Part shown: piece after piece, positions 6,109-11,724 of the stretch
How the letters are laid out: every line of letters begins with the position of its first letter
Position numbering within the stretch: the first letter of the stretch is position 1
Assembly (NCBI GenBank): GCA_035528995.1
Contig: DATKXO010000167.1
Location: 1 to 11,724 of the forward strand
Length of the DNA: 11,724 nucleotides
Direction of reading: 5' to 3'
From: DATKXO01 sp035528995
GTDB lineage: Bacteria; Planctomycetota; Phycisphaerae; UBA1845
The notes under the pieces: model-generated
Told to the model about the DNA's origin: nothing
Seen by the model: the letters and a program-made list of their open reading frames with translations, nothing else
The model's database searches: none
Translations under genes and position numbers: made by a program

Positions 6109-7938
6109 TCAGTTGCTGGCGGTTTGTTTGCGGAGGGTCATGTCGAAGTTGCGCACCATGGCCTTGTACATGGCGGCCACGATCAGACAGATCATTCCGA
6201 CGGCCAGGGCGCTGCCGATCAAGGACAGACCGCGCACCAGGTTCAGGTCCTTGGCCAGGGCGGTTTCCGACTCGAACAGCACCGACGGGTCGCAGATCAC
6301 GGTGATGGCTGTGAAGGGCGTGAACGGGGCCAGGGCCGCGCCGGCCGCCCCGAACGTCGCGATGATCTTCCACCAGATGCCCGTGGCCGCCATGCAGATG
6401 ACAATCACCAGCCCCAGGCTGACCATGACCGCCTGGACCGTCTTGCGGCTGCGCAAGGATATCTGCAGGCCGAGCATGCAGGTCCAGGCGGTGAAAGCAA
6501 GCATGAGGGCGGCCAGCTCGAGCACGGACTCGAGATGGGCCACGCCTACGCCCGTGGTGAAGAACAGGTCGTAGACGGCGAAGAGCAGCACGCTGAACAC
6601 GGGCACGGCGATCAACGGCACGGTGAAGCTCACCAGCCCCCTCAGCTTGCCCCACACGATGTAGCGACTGGTCAAGGGTGTGGTCAGCAGCAGGTCCAGC
6701 GTGTTGGCCTCCTTCTCTTTGGTCATGGCCGTGGCGGCCGTGTTCGTGCTGACCAGCAACACGACGCCGAACTCGATCATGACCAGGGCGGAGAGCCACT
6801 CGCGGGCCCCGGCCGCTCCGAACGTAGCTTTGTCCCGGATGTAGAAGACCAGCAGGATCACCGCGGCCGCCACGCCGCCGCAGAGCAGCGAATAGCGCAG
6901 CAGACCGCGCGTCGCCGCCGACGCCCGGGTGGCCGCCTCCCGCCAAGCCACCGGGTTTTTCCACACCCGACGCGGCGAGCGCGTCCGTTCGCCGGCCGGG
7001 ATGCGACCCAGCTTGGCCGCCAACGCGGAGAAGAAGGTGCGCTCGCCCTCCTTGGCTCCCCGGCGCACGAAGAACATGCTCAACACGGTCAGCACGAAGG
7101 ACAGCCCCAGCGTCAGGACCACGTACACCCGCTGAGGATAGGCCAGGAAGTACTTGGCCGGCGACCCGACCGAGGCGATCTCGCCGAGCTCCGGCGCGGG
7201 GATCTGGTTGAGGGCGACCTCGAGACAGAGGAAGGGATGCAGGGCCGCCAGCCAACTCAGCTTCCGCCCGTCGATGCTCTCCGGCGCGTCGGCAAACCAG
7301 GTGCCGCTCCATCGCCCCAGGGCATAGAGCACGAGCAGGTAGAGCCCGATCATGAGATAGAAGGAGAAGATCGTCCGACGCGTGCCCACGCGGACCATGG
7401 CGATGGCGATGGCCAGCGAGCCGGTCAGCACGGCCGTCGATCCGGCGATGATGAAGCTCTCGATGATCTGCGAGGCCGTCACGCCGCCGTAGACCATGGT
7501 GATGAGGAAGATGGGCAGCCCGGCCAGCAGCAGCATGATGACGAAGTACAGGCGGCTCATGAGCGAGCCGAAGACGATCTGAGCGTTGGACAGCGGCGTG
7601 GACAACAGAATGTTGAACGTCTGGGCGTCGCGCTCCTGGGTGATGGCCCCGGCCGTGAAGATCGGCGCCAGAAAGCACATCAGGGCGAGCTGGGTCATCG
7701 AGGCCCACTTGAAGGTCATCGACGCCCCCTTGGCCAGGTCGGCCAGCGACCCGCCGGCGGTCTGAATCTGGCTGCTCAGGGCGATCAGCACGACGAGCAG
7801 CAGTACGGCCAGATAGGTGAATCGCAGCCAGAGATGCCGGGGGCGCTTGGAGGCGCCCTGCACCACGCGGACCAGGATGGGGTTGCCCATCAGCAGGTGC
7901 CAGAACCACAGCCAGAGCCTGGTCAGGGCTACTTGCAT
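6109..7938 (-). CDS. ABC-2 type transporter permease, two permease units fused in one chain
   Basis: This 609-residue membrane protein consists of two homologous ABC-2 permease halves. Each half opens with an NP-containing segment (GNPILVRVVQ, 18-27; KNPVAWREAA, 327-336). Each then carries the conserved ABC-2 segment after a transmembrane helix: AITQERDAQTFNILLSTPL (98-116) and AMTKEKEANTLDLLLTTPL (404-422). An ungapped comparison of 98-126 with 404-432 gives 14 of 29 identities. About six hydrophobic helices per half are visible (for example 41-58, 127-152, 190-208, 271-291; 350-367, 432-462, 502-520, 570-590). It is the last gene of the operon and starts 28 bases after the ATPase stop. The ATG at 7938 has no Shine-Dalgarno, and an in-frame stop lies just upstream, so no longer start exists. 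It probably provides the whole membrane pore for the ATPase encoded upstream. Substrate unknown. Confidence 0.9.
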   Translation of the reverse strand: MQVALTRLWLWFWHLLMGNPILVRVVQGASKRPRHLWLRFTYLAVLLLVVLIALSSQIQTAGGSLADLAKGASMTFKWASMTQLALMCFLAPIFTAGAITQERDAQTFNILLSTPLSNAQIVFGSLMSRLYFVIMLLLAGLPIFLITMVYGGVTASQIIESFIIAGSTAVLTGSLAIAIAMVRVGTRRTIFSFYLMIGLYLLVLYALGRWSGTWFADAPESIDGRKLSWLAALHPFLCLEVALNQIPAPELGEIASVGSPAKYFLAYPQRVYVVLTLGLSFVLTVLSMFFVRRGAKEGERTFFSALAAKLGRIPAGERTRSPRRVWKNPVAWREAATRASAATRGLLRYSLLCGGVAAAVILLVFYIRDKATFGAAGAREWLSALVMIEFGVVLLVSTNTAATAMTKEKEANTLDLLLTTPLTSRYIVWGKLRGLVSFTVPLIAVPVFSVLLFAVYDLFFTTGVGVAHLESVLELAALMLAFTAWTCMLGLQISLRSRKTVQAVMVSLGLVIVICMAATGIWWKIIATFGAAGAALAPFTPFTAITVICDPSVLFESETALAKDLNLVRGLSLIGSALAVGMICLIVAAMYKAMVRNFDMTLRKQTASN

Positions 7939-7966
7939 CGGAAGTCAACAGATGCGGAACGCGGAA

Positions 7967-8896
<930 letters not shown>

Positions 8897-8903
8897 CGCC
8901 TCA

Positions 8904-8908
8904 CTCCT
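8904..8908 (-). promoter_or_regulatory. Ribosome binding site deciding the TTG start of the ABC ATPase
   Basis: On the minus strand AGGAG lies 7 bases before the TTG at 8896, within the 15-base gap after the preceding stop codon (8912-8914). It supports the non-standard start. Confidence 0.65.
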
Positions 8909-8911
8909 GCG

Positions 8912-11260
8912 TCACTGCTGCGTCACCGGGATCGAGAACCGGTACATGGTGTAGGCCTCGTCGGCCCGAAGCGGGTCGAACGATCCGCTGCCGGTACGCG
9001 TGCACAGCATGACCGGTCCCTGGTCCTCGGCGAAGCCGATCAACATGATCCGATCGGTGGTCAACTCGTCACAGCGGTCGAGCTGGCGGGTGGGCTGCCG
9101 CCAGAAATCAACCCCGGCGGCGTGCACTGTCGAGGACAGGCTCATCGGGTTGTAGGCGCTCAGCGTGGTGAGCATCAGCAGTGCGTCCTGGTATTGCTCC
9201 AGCCGCACGCTCTCGACCACCTCGCTGCCGCCGCCGAAGGCGCCCAGGGTATCGCGGAAATCGTTGGCCCACTCCTTGTGGAACTCGCCCAATTCGCGTT
9301 CGGCCCACTCTGCGACGGGCACCGGAGCGCCGGTCTCGGCGTTGGTGTAAATCCGCTGGGTGATATCGACCTGCTGCCCGTCTGCGATGTCGCCCAGTTC
9401 GTGGACCAGAATCCACGTGTCGCGCATCGGCCTTTGAAGGCCACCCGCCGTAAAGGCGTCTCGCCAGGACTGGATCAGCAGACAGTTGGTCAGCGGATGC
9501 CCCAGGTTGTTGGTGATCGTGCTGCCGTCGGCAATCCTGGGCGCCGGCTCGCCCTGTTCCCGTCGGACGGGACGAACGGTGATATTCGCGTCGATGCTCC
9601 GGCGCAGATGCCCGGACCAGCGGCCCTCGAACTGCTTGAGCGTCGCCCGGATGGGAACGTCCTCGATCACGGCGCTGGCCGGCAGCAGCCGGTAGCGGGC
9701 CGGGTCCGCGTAGCTGCCGGTCGAGGACAACACGTTCGACTCGGTCGGCATGGGCTTGAGGAAACAATCGGTCCGCCGCGGCTCGGTGATGCGGGCGTAG
9801 TCGGAGGGGAGCCACAGGTCCACCCAGGAGTGGGTTCCGGTCTTGAGGCCGAAGTAGGCGGTGGCGGTCGCTTCGTTCTGCCCGACGGTGGCGTCCACGA
9901 TCGAAAGCTGATGCAGGCTTTGCCCGACGCCGCGCACGGCCTGGACCGACACGAGGCTGAGGGCCACGGCCGCTCCGGCCACCACCGCAAAGGCGGACCA
10001 GGCGTGGCGGGTCCAACCGCGCGTGTTGAGGAACCACCACGATCCGAACGTGGCAATCCCGACGTAGGCGATGGAGAACAGGATGGCCGCCAGCAGGTAC
10101 AGACCCGTACTGCGGCGGAAGGCGACGGTGCTCTCCAGGTATCGGAACAGGCCTTGGCGATCCGGTTGTTCGACACGGCGATTGCTTCGCAACCGCAGCG
10201 TCCGCTCGAAGAACTGGACCGGCTTCACCTCGTCGCCGCGCAGCAGAGCGGCCAGTTCGGCGGCTACGAAGATGACCTGGCCCCGCTCGACCGACCGCCG
10301 GGCGATGATCGTCGCTTCGGGGTCCTTTTCGCGGACCACCGCCTGCGCTCCGGCGACGGTCTCGCACAAGGCCACGGGGATCGGCTGATCGAAGTACTCC
10401 CAACTGTCATCGTCCTCGTCCTGGGTGCGCTGCACACCAAGCAGGCGGCGGAGTTCCGGCAGGTGATCGCGAGGCTCCACACGGCCGATCCTGACCGGCA
10501 GGATCGGGGCGAGTTGCCTGGATGCCGCCACGGTGTCGGCCGTGCTGGCCGCGGCGATCAACAATTGCCCGCCCTGGCGAACCCAGGCCACCAGGGCGTC
10601 GAGCTGGGCCGGCGACAGGGCGGTGGCGTCGGCCTGCTCCCAGACGATGCCGTCGACCATTTCGAGGCCGGGCCAGAGATCGGGCAACTCGTCGGGGGCC
10701 AGGTGTGCGACCTGGACGGGTCGATCGTATTCGAGTGCCAAATCCTGGCTCTCGAGCTCGCCGATCCGTCCCATCGACCCTTTGCTCAACTCGAGGAGCA
10801 GGTATTCGTCGCCGACCAGCACGTCCGGTGGTTGGCCCGGCTTCAGGCTGCGAACCAGCTCACCGTTGTGGATGATCTCCACGACGTTCCCATCGGCGTC
10901 CAGCACGTCGATGGCGAAGGCGACCTCCTGGGTGGTGGGGGCGGCGGCGCAGTACATGGTGTACCGCCTGGGCCCGGCGGGCTCGCCCCGCAACTGGACG
11001 CGCACCTGATCCGAAACCAGATCGCCGTCGCGGTCGGGCTGCTCGACACGCAGAGTGCCTTCGAAACTGCTCTGGCCCTCGAGCGACAGTTCGACGGTGA
11101 CCGGCACCCAGGCACCGGCCCGGATCACGTCGCCGTAGGCCGTCGGGTAGCCGATGTGGACGATACGTCCGATCAACCGGGCGTGGACCGTGGCCGGGGC
11201 GACCAGAACGGCCCCCAAGGCGATCATCGAGCACAGGATGCGAACAACCCGCACAGACAT
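8912..11260 (-). CDS. Exported, membrane-anchored protein of the ABC operon (GATase-like N-terminal region), function unknown
   Basis: This is a 782-residue protein of a type often found beside ABC-2 transporters in planctomycetes. It has a signal peptide (1-27, cleavage probably after VHA). A beta-rich extracytoplasmic region follows, with YGDVIRAGAWVPVTVEL (42-58) and a VEQPDRDGDLV segment (72-82). Residues about 185-255, including MVDGIVWEQADATALSPAQL and WVRQGGQLLIAAA, look like the amidotransferase-like fold seen in GldG-type and DUF4350-type proteins, without an obvious catalytic triad. Two transmembrane helices (about 385-411 and 419-442) are followed by a 340-residue C-terminal region, predicted to lie on the same side as the N-terminal domain. 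The ATG at 11260 has AGGGA 7 bases upstream. It is the first gene of the operon and is followed by the ATPase and permease, so it is likely a periplasmic partner of the transporter. The fold comparison is from memory of sequence patterns. Confidence 0.8.
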   Translation of the reverse strand: MSVRVVRILCSMIALGAVLVAPATVHARLIGRIVHIGYPTAYGDVIRAGAWVPVTVELSLEGQSSFEGTLRVEQPDRDGDLVSDQVRVQLRGEPAGPRRYTMYCAAAPTTQEVAFAIDVLDADGNVVEIIHNGELVRSLKPGQPPDVLVGDEYLLLELSKGSMGRIGELESQDLALEYDRPVQVAHLAPDELPDLWPGLEMVDGIVWEQADATALSPAQLDALVAWVRQGGQLLIAAASTADTVAASRQLAPILPVRIGRVEPRDHLPELRRLLGVQRTQDEDDDSWEYFDQPIPVALCETVAGAQAVVREKDPEATIIARRSVERGQVIFVAAELAALLRGDEVKPVQFFERTLRLRSNRRVEQPDRQGLFRYLESTVAFRRSTGLYLLAAILFSIAYVGIATFGSWWFLNTRGWTRHAWSAFAVVAGAAVALSLVSVQAVRGVGQSLHQLSIVDATVGQNEATATAYFGLKTGTHSWVDLWLPSDYARITEPRRTDCFLKPMPTESNVLSSTGSYADPARYRLLPASAVIEDVPIRATLKQFEGRWSGHLRRSIDANITVRPVRREQGEPAPRIADGSTITNNLGHPLTNCLLIQSWRDAFTAGGLQRPMRDTWILVHELGDIADGQQVDITQRIYTNAETGAPVPVAEWAERELGEFHKEWANDFRDTLGAFGGGSEVVESVRLEQYQDALLMLTTLSAYNPMSLSSTVHAAGVDFWRQPTRQLDRCDELTTDRIMLIGFAEDQGPVMLCTRTGSGSFDPLRADEAYTMYRFSIPVTQQ

Positions 11261-11368
11261 GACAGGGTCCCTGGCGCTGGAGGCGCCGCCCGACCATATC
11301 GAAGGACAACGACAGCGCGGGGTCGGACCGGTCGGACAGCTTCCGGCGCCCGGTGGTTAGGATACCCA

Positions 11369-11397
11369 ATTCTACCCGCCGGATCATCCGGAGTCGG
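11369..11397 (-). promoter_or_regulatory. Candidate promoter of the ABC operon
   Basis: On the minus strand TAGAAT (11369-11374) matches five of six -10 bases and is identical to the -10 box proposed for the methylase operon. A weak -35 (CCGACT, 11392-11397, three of six) lies 17 bases upstream. Transcription would start near 11362, leaving a leader of about 100 bases. The spacer contains the palindrome CCGGAT-C-ATCCGG. The weak -35 makes this tentative. Confidence 0.3.
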
Positions 11398-11659
11398 CAG
11401 GACGGGTGGCTCGTAAAGCCGGCGGGCCCCGCCGGAAACGCACGCCGGGCGGCCCCGAGGAGGGCCGGCGGGCGCGCACACTACCCCCCTGGCCCGTTTC
11501 TGGTTCGCGTTGGGGGGACGATTTCTTACAACCTTGGCCCGGATCAGGGGGCACGGCCGGTGCCCGAACGGGCGGGGCGCGGTGCATGCGACCCCCATCG
11601 GGAGCCATGAGGGCGAGGGTGCTCGACGATTCAGGCGGTTGTCACGGGTAGCTTGCCTG

Positions 11660-11684
11660 CCGGTGTGTGTGCTCCACACGCCGG
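11660..11684. repeat. 10-bp hairpin
   Basis: CCGGTGTGTG pairs with CACACGCCGG (one T-G wobble) around the loop TGCTC. There is no following T run. It could be a terminator for a gene beyond the right edge or another intergenic palindrome. Confidence 0.5.
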
Positions 11685-11702
11685 CGCCGGGGAGGGCACG
11701 GG

Positions 11703-11723
11703 CGGACAAGCCGAGGCTGTCCG
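11703..11723. repeat. Bulged GA-loop hairpin at the right edge
   Basis: CGGAC pairs with GTCCG (11703-11707/11719-11723). After a bulged A at 11708, AGCC pairs with GGCT around a GA loop (11713-11714). The loop matches that of the elements at 4327-4354 and 5952-6097, although the stem and flanks differ. The element may continue outside the window. Confidence 0.5.
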
Positions 11724-11724
11724 A

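Larger units (their letters stand above)
11261..11724. other. Right-end non-coding stretch with hairpins
   Basis: I find no gene I can support. Frames on both strands are short and overlapping, with a composition typical of GC-rich noise. It contains the candidate promoter for the minus-strand operon and inverted repeats at 11379-11391 (CCGGAT-C-ATCCGG) and 11419-11435 (7-bp stem, GCC loop). It also has CCCCCC/GGGGGG at 11484-11489/11512-11517, and hairpins at 11660-11684 and 11703-11723. A gene beginning beyond the right edge could use part of it as its upstream region. Confidence 0.5.

Noticed and set aside
11261..11724. A structured RNA gene at the right end
   Set aside because: Several hairpins are present, but I recognise no conserved core of tmRNA, RNase P RNA, 6S RNA or a riboswitch.

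Overview
The window is high-GC bacterial DNA. Its gene set points to the Planctomycetota: a 782-residue exported protein next to an ABC ATPase of the 'PDFFG' type and a double-length ABC-2 permease, a lipoprotein S49 peptidase, and intergenic DNA packed with short palindromes. The phylum is an inference from gene style and repeats. No rRNA, tRNA or marker gene in the window fixes the lineage.

Left part (1-3802): a two-gene module on the minus strand, with its own recognisable promoter. It encodes a large N6-adenine DNA methyltransferase followed 16 bases later by an HNH nuclease. This looks like a compact restriction-modification or phage-defence pair. Its sampled GC content is lower than that of the genes to the right, which suggests separate acquisition.

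Middle (3803-6108): a repeat-rich spacer of about 600 bases (3803-4400) holds at least eight short hairpins. A signal-peptide-peptidase-like lipoprotein (minus) and a small HExxH metallopeptidase (plus) then diverge from a 120-base gap. After the metallopeptidase comes a five-copy tandem array of a 24/35-base palindromic unit. The array unit and one hairpin in the first spacer share identical flanks and differ only by two compensatory base pairs.

Right part (6109-11260): a minus-strand operon encodes, in order, a secreted and membrane-anchored protein, an ABC ATPase with a TTG start, and an internally duplicated ABC-2 permease. The gaps are 15 and 28 bases. The three proteins probably form one export or envelope complex, loosely resembling GldA/F/G-type systems. 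The last 460 bases hold no gene that I can support, only a candidate promoter and several hairpins.
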